NCBI GenBank assembly: GCA_017475005.1
Contig: JAFVGI010000061.1
Location: forward strand, 1 to 37,946
DNA from: Prevotella sp.
GTDB lineage: Bacteria; Bacteroidota; Bacteroidia; Bacteroidales; Bacteroidaceae
DNA length: 37,946 nt
Reading direction: 5' to 3'
The number at the start of each line of letters is the position of its first letter. The stretch's first letter is position 1. Shown here one piece after another: positions 6,934 through 14,957 of the stretch. Under the pieces are notes generated by a model. That model did no database searches. It was given only the letters and a program-made list of their open reading frames with translations, and had not been told where the DNA came from. The translations under genes were made by a program, and so were the position numbers.

Positions 6934-8346
6934 TTATATTGCTTTTTCGTCTAATAGTATCGTCATCTTGGCTGTCAGCAGACAAATCTTGATGTCCAGC
7001 CAGAGTGACCAGTTCTCGATGTACTGTATGTCCTTCTTGACACGTCCCTCCATAAGAGAGAGTTCGGTGGTCTCACCGCGGAATCCGCTGACCTGTGCCA
7101 GTCCCGTGATGCCTGGTTTGGCGAGATGGCGTATCATGTACTTCTCCAGCAGCTTGGAATAGACCTCGGTGTGGTAGAGCATGTGAGGGCGTGGTCCTAC
7201 GATGCTCATATCGCCGCGCAGGACATTGTAGAACTGCGGCAGTTCGTCGATATTGGTCTTGCGGATGAAGGCTCCGAAGGGGAATTTCCTGTCGTCATCA
7301 GCAGTAGCCTGGCGCGTGTCAGCCTCGTCATTGACCTCCATGGAGCGGAACTTGATGCAGGTGAAGTCACGTCCGTCAAGTCCCGTGCGGCGCTGACGGA
7401 AGAATATGGGGCCAGGGCTCTGCACCTTGATGATGAGGGCTATGATGGGCACGAACGGTGCTATGATGATGAGGGCTATGGTGCTGAAGAAGACGTCAAA
7501 GAGACGCTTCGTCATCCTGTTGCCCGCAGCAGAGAGCGGTTCGTAGATATTGGTGAAAAGGACATTGCCGCCAACAATCTGCGGCTTGAGCGCCCACTGC
7601 ATGTTGCGCATTACGCGAGGCACATAGAAGAAGCGTGCGACATGAGTATTGCAGAAATGCATGATGGAGACTATCTCCTCATCGTCCTTGTGAGAGAGAG
7701 AACAGTATATCTCATCGCAGATGATAGAAGGGTCGTCCTCCTTCATCAGGCGCTGCAGGTCGGCACGGGTGCCGAGTTTGCGCAGGCTCTCCGGTGCTCC
7801 CTTTATCTCATCGTTGCTATAATAGCCGATGACACGGTAGCCCGTGGTGGCATCCATCATAATCTCCTGATACACCATCAGATTGGCTGGGTCGCTGCCT
7901 ACGAAGATGACGCTGCGGGTATTGCGCCCCCTGGCACGTAACACCTCCAGCACGTAGCGCTCCGTCAGACGTATAGCGATGATGGCAAGACAGAGGCAGA
8001 GACAGAAGAGGAGATTGAAGAACACCTCGCCATTGCTGTTGCGAGTCATCATGTGCCACAAGAGAGCAAAGACGCCCTGCGAGAGTATCACCACGGAGAA
8101 ATTGCGGTGGATAATCTGCGAAAAACTGACAATGCGATTGTGGATGACCAGCGGGAATACCGCAGAGAACAGGAAATAAGCCACCCAGTAGAGGCATGTG
8201 GCTATGAAGGTGTGATTGACGATACTCTGCGGACAATTCTCGGGAACGAGAATGGCGAACAACGAAAAACATGCGGCCACAATGGCTGCATCAATAAGCA
8301 GAACAATCCACTTAATTACCGTATTCTTATTGCTGTATGAAGACAT
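6934..8346 (-). CDS. wcaJ: Undecaprenyl-phosphate sugar-1-phosphate transferase (WcaJ family)
   Basis: A 470-aa polyprenyl glycosylphosphotransferase. Several N-terminal membrane helices (about 1-120) are followed by a CoA-binding-like domain and the catalytic bacterial sugar transferase domain (about 270-470). The catalytic domain shows KRLFDVFFSTIALIII, FFRQRRTGLDGRDFTCIKFRSM, NIDELPQFYNVLRGDMSIVG and PRPH. It moves a hexose-1-phosphate (glucose in WcaJ) onto the lipid carrier and so starts exopolysaccharide synthesis at the inner membrane. Sugar specificity cannot be read from the sequence. It heads the operon with the Wzc-like gene and the HAD gene. Its promoter abuts the ATG, so the mRNA is probably leaderless. 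Confidence 0.9.
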   Translation of the reverse strand: MSSYSNKNTVIKWIVLLIDAAIVAACFSLFAILVPENCPQSIVNHTFIATCLYWVAYFLFSAVFPLVIHNRIVSFSQIIHRNFSVVILSQGVFALLWHMMTRNSNGEVFFNLLFCLCLCLAIIAIRLTERYVLEVLRARGRNTRSVIFVGSDPANLMVYQEIMMDATTGYRVIGYYSNDEIKGAPESLRKLGTRADLQRLMKEDDPSIICDEIYCSLSHKDDEEIVSIMHFCNTHVARFFYVPRVMRNMQWALKPQIVGGNVLFTNIYEPLSAAGNRMTKRLFDVFFSTIALIIIAPFVPIIALIIKVQSPGPIFFRQRRTGLDGRDFTCIKFRSMEVNDEADTRQATADDDRKFPFGAFIRKTNIDELPQFYNVLRGDMSIVGPRPHMLYHTEVYSKLLEKYMIRHLAKPGITGLAQVSGFRGETTELSLMEGRVKKDIQYIENWSLWLDIKICLLTAKMTILLDEKAI

Positions 8347-8353
8347 AACAATG

Positions 8354-8384
8354 CAAAGTTAGCAATTTTCTTTAAAACTGCAAA
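8354..8384 (-). promoter_or_regulatory. Promoter of the exopolysaccharide operon
   Basis: TAACTTTG (8354-8361) lies 19 nt from TTTG (8381-8384) on the minus strand. The -7 box ends 8 nt before the ATG at 8346. It is back to back with the plus-strand promoter at 8391-8422. Confidence 0.8.
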
Positions 8385-8390
8385 GAAAAA

Positions 8391-8422
8391 GTTGCATTTC
8401 CGATATATTTTTTGTAACTTTG
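8391..8422 (+). promoter_or_regulatory. Promoter of the 8453 gene
   Basis: GTTG (8391-8394), 20-nt spacer, TAACTTTG (8415-8422). It is divergent from the promoter at 8354-8384, with 6 bp between their upstream boxes. Confidence 0.7.
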
Positions 8423-8452
8423 CATGAAATTTATCAAATAAACGAAACGACA

Positions 8453-9061
8453 ATGGGATTTTTCACAAAACTTTTCGGCAAGAAGGACAAGGCACAGAAA
8501 AGCGGCATGCAGGACTACATGATGCTGATACGTGTCTATTTCCAGTCTGCCATAGCATCACAGGTGGGCATCACTAACATAGCCATGCTACCAGACCTGC
8601 GCCTCTTCAAACAGACATTCAAGGTGCACACCGAGCGCAACAAACTGGGCGTAGCGGAGAAGACGGCTTGCAGAAAGATGCTCAAGGAGATGTTCGGGCA
8701 TGACGACCAGTTCTTCAGAGAGATAGACAAGAGCATCGCAAAGAACTGTCGCAAGATGCAGGATGTACAGACATATCTGTATCAGTTCCAGGGCTTTACA
8801 CAGGATTTGATGATGTTAATGGGTAACCTGATGAAATTCAAGCTCAGACTGCCCTCATTCTTCAAGAAAGTGATATACCAGATGACGGAGAAGACCGTGA
8901 ACGACCTCTTCAACAAGAACGACTTCAGCGACGCCGCCACCATCAAGGCAGTGGCATCAGTGAGGAAGTACAATCAGAGACTCGCTTTCTCACAGGAGTG
9001 GATTACCGACTTCGTATATCAGCTGGTCATGCTGGCAAAGAAAGAGAAACCACAGGAGTAA
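8453..9061 (+). CDS. Conserved hypothetical protein, 202 aa
   Basis: I do not recognise a named family. The frame is open back to a TTG at 8420 that overlaps the -7 promoter box, so the ATG at 8453 is used. The product starts MGFFTKLFGKKDKAQKSG, with a basic amphipathic N-terminus that could touch the membrane, although no membrane helix or signal peptide is seen. The rest is helix-rich, Met/Lys-rich and soluble. It has its own promoter upstream of zapA-rny and may end before the next promoter at 9080. No function is proposed. Confidence 0.75.
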   Translation: MGFFTKLFGKKDKAQKSGMQDYMMLIRVYFQSAIASQVGITNIAMLPDLRLFKQTFKVHTERNKLGVAEKTACRKMLKEMFGHDDQFFREIDKSIAKNCRKMQDVQTYLYQFQGFTQDLMMLMGNLMKFKLRLPSFFKKVIYQMTEKTVNDLFNKNDFSDAATIKAVASVRKYNQRLAFSQEWITDFVYQLVMLAKKEKPQE

Positions 9062-9079
9062 AAATTTTTTCGATAAAAA

Positions 9080-9111
9080 TTTGGTAGTCAAGCGAAAAAA
9101 TATTATCTTTG
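9080..9111 (+). promoter_or_regulatory. Promoter of the coiled-coil/zapA/rny operon
   Basis: TTTG (9080-9083), 20-nt spacer, TATCTTTG (9104-9111). The ATG at 9121 begins 10 nt after the -7 box, so the leader is at most a few nucleotides. Confidence 0.8.
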
Positions 9112-9120
9112 CACCAAAAT

Positions 9121-9432
9121 ATGCAAAACGCTGACAACATACTAAAGGGATTTACCACCAAAGTAAGACAACTCATCATAAGAAACGGTGAGCTGAAGAA
9201 AGAGAATGGTGAACTCGCTGCAGTAGCAAAAAAGCGTGAGGCAGAGATAACCGAACTAAAACAAGAACTAGAAGCTCAGAAAAAACAATATGACGCACTG
9301 ATGATGGCTAAGATGATAAACATCACCGACGGTGACATCGAGGCTACACGCAGGCGCATACAGAAACTGATAAGAAGCGTAAATAAGTGCATCATGCTCC
9401 TCAACGGAAACGAGGAACAGGGAAGCAAATAA
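9121..9432 (+). CDS. Small coiled-coil protein upstream of zapA
   Basis: A 103-aa protein from the ATG at 9121; the TTG at 9109 is part of the -7 box and cannot serve. Residues about 15-60 form a heptad-rich coiled coil (Glu/Lys/Leu-rich, with NGELKKENGELAAVAKKREA). A second helix, about 70-95, is basic (TRRRIQKLIRSVNKCIMLL). It lies 13 bp before zapA in the same operon. Size, coiled coil and position suggest a divisome partner comparable to ZapB, but that is inference from context and not sequence identity. Confidence 0.75.
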   Translation: MQNADNILKGFTTKVRQLIIRNGELKKENGELAAVAKKREAEITELKQELEAQKKQYDALMMAKMINITDGDIEATRRRIQKLIRSVNKCIMLLNGNEEQGSK

Positions 9433-9445
9433 CCCTTCAGCAATC

Positions 9446-9742
9446 ATGAACGGACAAACTGAGAAACAACATATCACTCTCCATATCTATGACACCGACA
9501 TCGCTACTAATGTTCCAAAGGAGCAGGAGGAGCTGTATCGTCAGGCTGGCAAACTGATAAACGAGAGACTGAATGCATATTTCAACGCTTTCAAGGGCAA
9601 AAAGGCTGACAAGGAGATAATGTATTTTGCCATGATAGATATAGCACTGAAATATGTCAAGGAGGTGAAGCGCAATGACGTGGCACCCGTTGCTGATATT
9701 CTCGAGAAACTGTCCTCAGAAATTGCTGAGGCGCTGAAGTAA
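9446..9742 (+). CDS. zapA: Cell division protein ZapA
   Basis: A 98-aa protein with the ZapA pattern: an N-terminal beta segment (KQHITLHIYDTDIATNVPKE) and then a long helix with INERLNAYFNAFKGKKADKE and ALKYVKEV. ZapA tetramers bundle FtsZ filaments at the division site. The length is normal. It sits between the coiled-coil protein and rny in a plus-strand operon with short gaps. Confidence 0.88.
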   Translation: MNGQTEKQHITLHIYDTDIATNVPKEQEELYRQAGKLINERLNAYFNAFKGKKADKEIMYFAMIDIALKYVKEVKRNDVAPVADILEKLSSEIAEALK

Positions 9743-9787
9743 TCGGGCGGGAATATTAACAACACATTATTATTATATATAACTAAC

Positions 9788-11320
9788 ATGGTAGAAGCTA
9801 TAATAGCCATTGCCGGACTTGTCGTAGGATGCGTCATCGGCTACTTGATATTCAGATACGTTATCAAGGGCAAATACAACGAGATGGTGGCTAATGCCGA
9901 AAAGGCGGCCGAAGTCTTAAAGGAAAAGAAACTCCTGGAGGTAAAGGAGAAGTTTATCAATAAGAAGAGCGAACTGGAGCGCGAGGTGCAACAGCGCAAC
10001 CAGCGCATACAGCAGACAGAGAACAAGCTGAAGCAGCGCGAGATATCCATCAACCAGCGTCAGGAAGACATAGCACGCAAGCGTCAGGATATAGAGCAGC
10101 AGCAGCAGCGCATAGAAAACGAGAAGAAACTCCTCGCACTCAAGGAACAGGAACTCTCCGAGATGCAGATGAAGGAGAGAGAGAAACTGGAACAGCTCTC
10201 AGGACTCTCTGCAGACGAGGCAAAGGCAAGACTGGTGGAAAGCCTGAAGGACGAGGCAAGGACCGATGCACAGAGCTACATCAACGAGATAATGGACGAG
10301 GCTAAAATCAATGCCAACAACGAGGCAAAGAAGATAGTCATCAAGACCATACAGAGAGTAGCCACCGAGACGGCTGTAGAGAACTCCGTATCCGTATTCC
10401 ACATAGACAACGATGAGGTGAAGGGTCGCATCATAGGCCGCGAGGGCAGAAACATACGTGCCCTGGAAGCTGCCTGCGGTGTGGAAATCGTGGTGGATGA
10501 CACGCCAGAGGCTATCGTCATCTCTGCATTCGACCCCATAAGGAGAGAGACCTGCCGACTGGCTCTGCACCAACTGGTGACCGACGGCCGAATACACCCG
10601 GCACGTATCGAGGAGGTAGTGGCAAAGGTGAAGAAACAGCTCAACGAAGAGGTGATAGAGACCGGTAAGCGTACCACGATAGACCTCGGCATACACGGAC
10701 TGCACCCAGAACTGGTGCGCATCGTGGGTAAGATGAAGTACCGTTCGTCATACGGTCAGAACCTCCTGCAGCACGCCAGAGAAACAGCAAACCTCTGCGC
10801 TGTGATGGCTGCCGAACTGGGACTGAACCCAAAGAAGGCGAAGAGAGCCGGACTCCTGCACGATATAGGCAAGGTGCCCGACGAGGACCTCGAACTGCCA
10901 CACGCACTCTATGGTGCCCGCATAGCAGAGAAGTACAAGGAGAAGCCCGAAATATGCAATGCCATCGGCGCTCACCACGACGAGATGGAGATGACCTCCC
11001 TACTCGCCCCTATCGTACAGGTATGTGATGCCATCTCTGGTGCACGTCCAGGAGCACGCCGCGAGATAGTAGAGGCATACATCAAGAGACTGAATGACCT
11101 GGAGGCTATAGCAATGTCTTATCCAGGCGTGACAAAGACCTACGCAATACAGGCTGGCCGCGAACTGCGCGTCATCGTAGGTGCAGACAAGATAACAGAT
11201 GCAGAGATAGAAACTCTCTCCAACAACATAGCTACACGCATACAGAACGAAATGACCTATCCTGGTCAGGTGAAGATAACCGTCATCAGAGAGACGCGTT
11301 CTGTAGCTTACGCGAAATAA
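9788..11320 (+). CDS. rny: Ribonuclease Y
   Basis: A 510-aa membrane-anchored endoribonuclease. It has an N-terminal helix (about 3-24, [19 protein letters not shown]) and a long Gln/Glu/Lys-rich coiled coil (about 30-190). The KH domain carries [15 protein letters not shown], and the HD domain carries [10 protein letters not shown] and IGAHHDEME. RNase Y starts decay of many mRNAs at the inner face of the membrane. The length and domain order match B. subtilis RNase Y. It is the last gene before a strong terminator. Confidence 0.95.
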   Translation: MVEAIIAIAGLVVGCVIGYLIFRYVIKGKYNEMVANAEKAAEVLKEKKLLEVKEKFINKKSELEREVQQRNQRIQQTENKLKQREISINQRQEDIARKRQDIEQQQQRIENEKKLLALKEQELSEMQMKEREKLEQLSGLSADEAKARLVESLKDEARTDAQSYINEIMDEAKINANNEAKKIVIKTIQRVATETAVENSVSVFHIDNDEVKGRIIGREGRNIRALEAACGVEIVVDDTPEAIVISAFDPIRRETCRLALHQLVTDGRIHPARIEEVVAKVKKQLNEEVIETGKRTTIDLGIHGLHPELVRIVGKMKYRSSYGQNLLQHARETANLCAVMAAELGLNPKKAKRAGLLHDIGKVPDEDLELPHALYGARIAEKYKEKPEICNAIGAHHDEMEMTSLLAPIVQVCDAISGARPGARREIVEAYIKRLNDLEAIAMSYPGVTKTYAIQAGRELRVIVGADKITDAEIETLSNNIATRIQNEMTYPGQVKITVIRETRSVAYAK

Positions 11321-11355
11321 ATAATCCCCGCTCAACCGAGCGGGGATTATTTTTG
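11321..11355. terminator. Bidirectional terminator between rny and pgk
   Basis: A perfect 13-bp inverted repeat, ATAATCCCCGCTC / GAGCGGGGATTAT (11321-11333 and 11338-11350), with loop AACC. On the plus strand it is followed by five T for rny. On the minus strand a weaker T-rich stretch follows, so it can also stop transcripts from the convergent pgk genes. Confidence 0.9.
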
Positions 11356-11372
11356 TATATAGTTCTCAAAGA

Positions 11373-12619
11373 TTACTCTCCGAGTACTGCTGCTACACCT
11401 GGCAGAGTCTTACCCTCGATAGCCTCAAGGAGAGCACCACCACCGGTAGAGATGTAAGAAACCTTGTCAGCGAGACCGAACTTATTGACGCAAGCTACAG
11501 AGTCACCACCACCGATGAGAGAGAAAGCACCCTCAGCAGTTGCCTTAGCAACAGCATCACCGATAGCACGTGAACCAGCGCAGAAGTTGTCGAACTCAAA
11601 GACACCAGCAGGACCGTTCCACAGAATGGTCTTAGCACCCTCAAGAGCCTTGGCAAAGAGTTCACGAGACTTAGGACCTGCATCCATACCCTCTACATCG
11701 TCAGGAATATCGGTTACAGGAACGATAGTCTGATGAGCGTCGTTAGAGAAGTCGTCACCAGTAACACAGTCAACAGGCAGAACGAGTTCTACGCCATTCT
11801 CCTTAGCCATCTTCTCTACGTTGAGAGCTACGTCGAGCTTGTCGAGCTCTACGATAGACTTACCGATGTTGCCGCCATGAGCCTTAGAGAAGGTGTATGT
11901 CATACCACCGCAGAGGATGAGACGGTCAACCTTGCCGAGAAGATTCTCGATGATGCCAATCTTGGAAGATACCTTAGAACCACCCATGATAGCCACGAAA
12001 GGACGCTTGATATTGCTGAGCACATTATCAACAGCAGCAACCTCCTTCTCCATCAGGAGACCGAGCATCTTATTGTCCTGATCAAAGTAGTCAGCGATGA
12101 CAGCAGTAGAAGCATGCTTGCGGTGTGCTGTACCGAAGGCATCCATCACCCAGCAGTCAGCGTAAGAAGCGAGCTTCTTGGCAAACTCCTTCTGGCTTGC
12201 CTTCATAGCCTTCTTAGCCTCTTCGTAAGCAGGATCCTCCTTGTCGATACCTACTGGCTTGCCCTCCTCTTCAGCGTAGAAACGGAGGTTCTCAAGCATC
12301 AGCACCTCACCTGGCTTCAGAGCAGCAGCCTGAGCGTCAGCCTTCTGACAGTCGTCACAGAACTGTACCGGAACACCAAGAGCCTGAGACACTGCGTCAA
12401 CAATCTGAGAGAGTGACATTTCTGCCTTCACCTTGCCTTTGGCTTGCCCATGTGAGACATGATGATAAGCGAACCACCCTTCTCAAGAATCAGCTTGAGA
12501 GTAGGCATAGCGCCGTTGATACGAGTGTAGTCAGTGATTTTGCCATCCTGGATAGGCACATTGAAATCTACACGAACAATTGCCTTCTTACCAGCAAAAT
12601 TGTAATCTGAAATTTTCAT
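11373..12619 (-). pseudogene. pgk: Second phosphoglycerate kinase gene, frameshifted
   Basis: The ATG at 12619 opens [20 protein letters not shown], a standard PGK N-terminus. After [11 protein letters not shown] the frame reaches a stop. The remaining PGK ([12 protein letters not shown]... to GVAAVLGE, including [28 protein letters not shown] and SLIGGGDS) is in the next frame. Restoring one G in GGC at 12436-12437 would give [11 protein letters not shown] and a full protein of about 415 aa. All substrate and nucleotide motifs are otherwise present, and I see no other lesion. It lies 32 bp downstream of an intact pgk and clearly differs from it over most of its length, so the duplication is old. 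Either translation is truly broken or one base is missing from the assembly. Confidence 0.85.
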
Positions 12620-12620
12620 A

Positions 12621-12650
12621 CTTTGAACTTTAAACTTTATACTTTATACT
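12621..12650. repeat. Intergenic period-7 repeat
   Basis: Four degenerate heptamers, CTTTGAA CTTTAAA CTTTATA CTTTATA, fill nearly the whole gap between the two pgk genes. They resemble the heptamer arrays at 22147 and 30392. Confidence 0.8.
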
Positions 12651-12651
12651 A

Positions 12652-13920
12652 TTATTCTCCAAGTACTGCAGCTACACCTGGCAGAGTCTTACCCTCGATA
12701 GCCTCAAGGAGAGCACCACCACCAGTAGAGATATAAGACACCTGCTCAGACATACCGAACTTATTGATACAAGCCACGGAGTCACCACCACCGATGAGGG
12801 AGAAGGCACCATGCTTGGTAGCCTTGGCAATTGCCTTGGCGATGGCACGAGAACCCTTGGCGAAGTTATTGAACTCGAAAACACCAGCAGGGCCGTTCCA
12901 CAGGATAGTCTTGGCACCCTGGATAGCCTCAGCAAACTGCTTCTGGCTCTCAGGACCTGCATCAAGACCCATATAGCCATCAGGCACGTCGTTAGCAGGA
13001 CAAACGACAGTATTGCACTTATTGTCAAAAGCATCGCCAGCCACACAGTCTGTACCCAGCACGAGATTGACACCCTTCTGCTTAGCCTTCTCCAGAATAG
13101 AGAGAGCAAGGTCGAGTTGCTCATCCTCACAGAGAGAATTGCCTACCTTGCCACCCATAGCCTTAGCGAAGGTGAAGGTCATACCACCACAGAGGATGAG
13201 ATTATCAACCTTGTCCATGAGGTTCTCGATGATGCCAATCTTGGTAGAAACCTTGGAGCCACCCATGATAGCAGTGAACGGATGCTTGATGTCGCCCAGA
13301 ATCTTCTCTACGGCTCTCACCTCCTTCTCCATCAGGAAGCCGAGCATCTTATGGTCTGCATCAAAATAGTCTGCTATCAAGGCTGTAGAAGCGTGCTTAC
13401 GGTGAGCAGTACCAAAGGCATCGTTCACGTAGCAGTCAGCGTATGACGCCAAGGTCTTAGCCAACTTCTTCTGACGCTCCTTCAGGTCTTTCTCGGCAGC
13501 CTCGTACTCAGGAGTACCCTTCTTCATCTTAGGCAGATTGGCATCACCAGATGGCTTACCCTCTTCCTCTGCATAGAAACGGAGATTCTCCAATAGCAGA
13601 ACCTCACCAGGCTGGAGGGCCTCAGCATCTGCTGCGGCACGAGCACAGTCAGAGCAGAAGAGCACATTACGACCCAGACGAGCTGATACAATATCCTTAA
13701 TCTGCGAAAGCGACAGACGGGCACGCACCTGTCCCTTTGGCTTACCCATGTGGGACATGATAATCAGCGCACCGCCGTTATCGAGAATATACTTCAGAGT
13801 AGGCATGGCACCACGGATACGAGTGGTATCCGTAATCTTACCATTTTCATCCAACGGAACATTGAAATCTACACGAACGATAGCTTTCTTTCCCTCAAAA
13901 TCATAATCGTGAATGTTCAT
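12652..13920 (-). CDS. pgk: Phosphoglycerate kinase (intact copy)
   Basis: A 422-aa glycolytic enzyme that interconverts 1,3-bisphosphoglycerate plus ADP and 3-phosphoglycerate plus ATP in the cytosol. The N-terminal substrate-binding motif is VRVDFNVP (about 16-23), followed by [18 protein letters not shown] and [10 protein letters not shown]. The hinge and nucleotide part shows [21 protein letters not shown] and the loop [10 protein letters not shown]. The length is normal, with an insertion typical of Bacteroidetes (about 135-160). It is the first gene of a two-gene pgk unit; its C-terminal 15 residues are identical to those of the downstream copy. The product 3-phosphoglycerate also feeds SerA/SerC, encoded at 22.7-24.7 kb. 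Confidence 0.95.
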   Translation of the reverse strand: MNIHDYDFEGKKAIVRVDFNVPLDENGKITDTTRIRGAMPTLKYILDNGGALIIMSHMGKPKGQVRARLSLSQIKDIVSARLGRNVLFCSDCARAAADAEALQPGEVLLLENLRFYAEEEGKPSGDANLPKMKKGTPEYEAAEKDLKERQKKLAKTLASYADCYVNDAFGTAHRKHASTALIADYFDADHKMLGFLMEKEVRAVEKILGDIKHPFTAIMGGSKVSTKIGIIENLMDKVDNLILCGGMTFTFAKAMGGKVGNSLCEDEQLDLALSILEKAKQKGVNLVLGTDCVAGDAFDNKCNTVVCPANDVPDGYMGLDAGPESQKQFAEAIQGAKTILWNGPAGVFEFNNFAKGSRAIAKAIAKATKHGAFSLIGGGDSVACINKFGMSEQVSYISTGGGALLEAIEGKTLPGVAAVLGE

Positions 13921-13949
13921 CTTTTTACCTTTTATATTTTAAGACACTG

Positions 13950-13957
13950 CAAAAGTA
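13950..13957 (-). promoter_or_regulatory. Likely -7 element of the pgk unit
   Basis: TACTTTTG on the minus strand matches TAnnTTTG, 30 nt before the pgk ATG. No good TTTG is found at the expected distance, so the call rests on the -7 box alone. Confidence 0.5.
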
Positions 13958-13997
13958 CTACTTTTTTCCTAAAAACTTACACTTTTCTTATCAAAAC

Positions 13998-14029
13998 GTT
14001 GCACAACTTGACAAAAATCAGTACTTTTG
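13998..14029 (+). promoter_or_regulatory. Promoter of the kdsC operon
   Basis: GTTG (13998-14001), 20-nt spacer, TACTTTTG (14022-14029), 18 nt before the kdsC ATG. It is divergent from the pgk promoter. Confidence 0.7.
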
Positions 14030-14046
14030 CATAAAATTTTCTCACT

Positions 14047-14565
14047 ATGATAAATTATGACCTAAAGTTGATAAAAGCCATCATATTTGACGTAGATGGT
14101 GTATTGTCAATGAGTACCATACAGATGAGTCCCAGCGGATTGCCCGTGAGAACCGTCAACATCAAGGATGGCTACGCCATACAGTTGGCTATCAAGATGG
14201 GGCTGAAGCTGGCAATCATCTCCGGTGGCACGGACAAAGGCGTGGAGGAGCGCTATCGCAAACTGGGCATGAAGGACATCTTCATGTCATGCAACACGAA
14301 GATACCGACATTCGAGCAGTACCTGAAGGATAACGACCTCGCTGCAGAAAACGTAATATACATGGGTGACGATATCCCTGACTACGAGATAATGCAAAAG
14401 GCAGGCTGCACCTGCTGTCCCCAAGATGCATGTACAGACATCAAGGCTATCTCAACCTATGTAAGTCCATATAACGGCGGCGAGGGATGTGCTCGTGACG
14501 TCATCGAACAAGTACTAAAGGTCAACGGCCTCTGGCTGTCGTCAGCCAAAGCATTTGGATGGTAA
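14047..14565 (+). CDS. kdsC: 3-deoxy-D-manno-octulosonate 8-phosphate phosphatase
   Basis: A 172-aa capless HAD phosphatase of the KdsC type. Motif I is DVDGVLS, motif II IISGG, and motif IV GDDIPDYEIM. KdsC removes phosphate from KDO-8-P, giving KDO for lipopolysaccharide. The features PVRTVNIKDGYAIQLA and the ending GCTCCPQDA...I fit the family. The length is normal. It heads a plus-strand operon; the next gene starts 2 nt after its stop, or overlaps it if the ATG at 14559 is used. Confidence 0.9.
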   Translation: MINYDLKLIKAIIFDVDGVLSMSTIQMSPSGLPVRTVNIKDGYAIQLAIKMGLKLAIISGGTDKGVEERYRKLGMKDIFMSCNTKIPTFEQYLKDNDLAAENVIYMGDDIPDYEIMQKAGCTCCPQDACTDIKAISTYVSPYNGGEGCARDVIEQVLKVNGLWLSSAKAFGW

Positions 14566-14567
14566 AT

Positions 14568-14957
14568 ATGATACACGAATATAAAGACAGAGTGCGCGAC
14601 TACGAGTGCGACATTCAGGGTATAGTAAACAACGCCAACTACCAGCACTATCTGGAGCATGCCAGACACATGTTTCTGAGAAGCAAAGAATTGAGTTTCT
14701 CCGAACTGCATGACCAGGGCATAGACTGCGTGGTATCCCGTATAGACCTCAGATACAAATACCCTCTGAAGGGCATGGATGAGTTTATCGTGCGTACTAC
14801 CTTGCAAAAGGAAGGACTGCGATACGTCTTCCTGCAAGACATATACCGTGCAGCAGACGAAAAACTATGCCTGAAAGGCAAGGTGGAAGTGGTGTGCCTG
14901 GTAAACGGCAAACTGGGCGACAGTGACTATCTAATGGAAAGACTGAAGGATGCTTAA
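14568..14957 (+). CDS. Hotdog-fold acyl-CoA thioesterase (YbgC/FadM-like)
   Basis: A 129-aa protein from the ATG at 14568; the ATG at 14559, inside kdsC, would add three residues. It has the 4-hydroxybenzoyl-CoA thioesterase signature DYECDIQGIVNNANYQHYLE, with the usual Asp before GIVNN, then an Arg-rich strand VVSRIDLRYKYPLKGMDE. Such enzymes hydrolyse acyl-CoA thioesters. The actual substrate is unknown. It overlaps the next gene by 8 bp, so it belongs to the envelope operon and may supply or remove acyl groups there. Confidence 0.85.
   Translation: MIHEYKDRVRDYECDIQGIVNNANYQHYLEHARHMFLRSKELSFSELHDQGIDCVVSRIDLRYKYPLKGMDEFIVRTTLQKEGLRYVFLQDIYRAADEKLCLKGKVEVVCLVNGKLGDSDYLMERLKDA

Noticed and set aside
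7126-7941. 271-codon plus-strand frame opposite wcaJ
   Set aside because: The sense gene has conserved catalytic motifs over the same bases; the antisense product shows no domain.
9109-9120. TTG start giving four extra residues for the coiled-coil protein
   Set aside because: The codon belongs to the -7 promoter box; the ATG at 9121 is the first possible start after it.
11733-13446. 227- and 211-codon plus-strand frames opposite the two pgk genes
   Set aside because: Both copies show the same shadow frame because they share codons in the pgk sense strand. There is no independent start signal.
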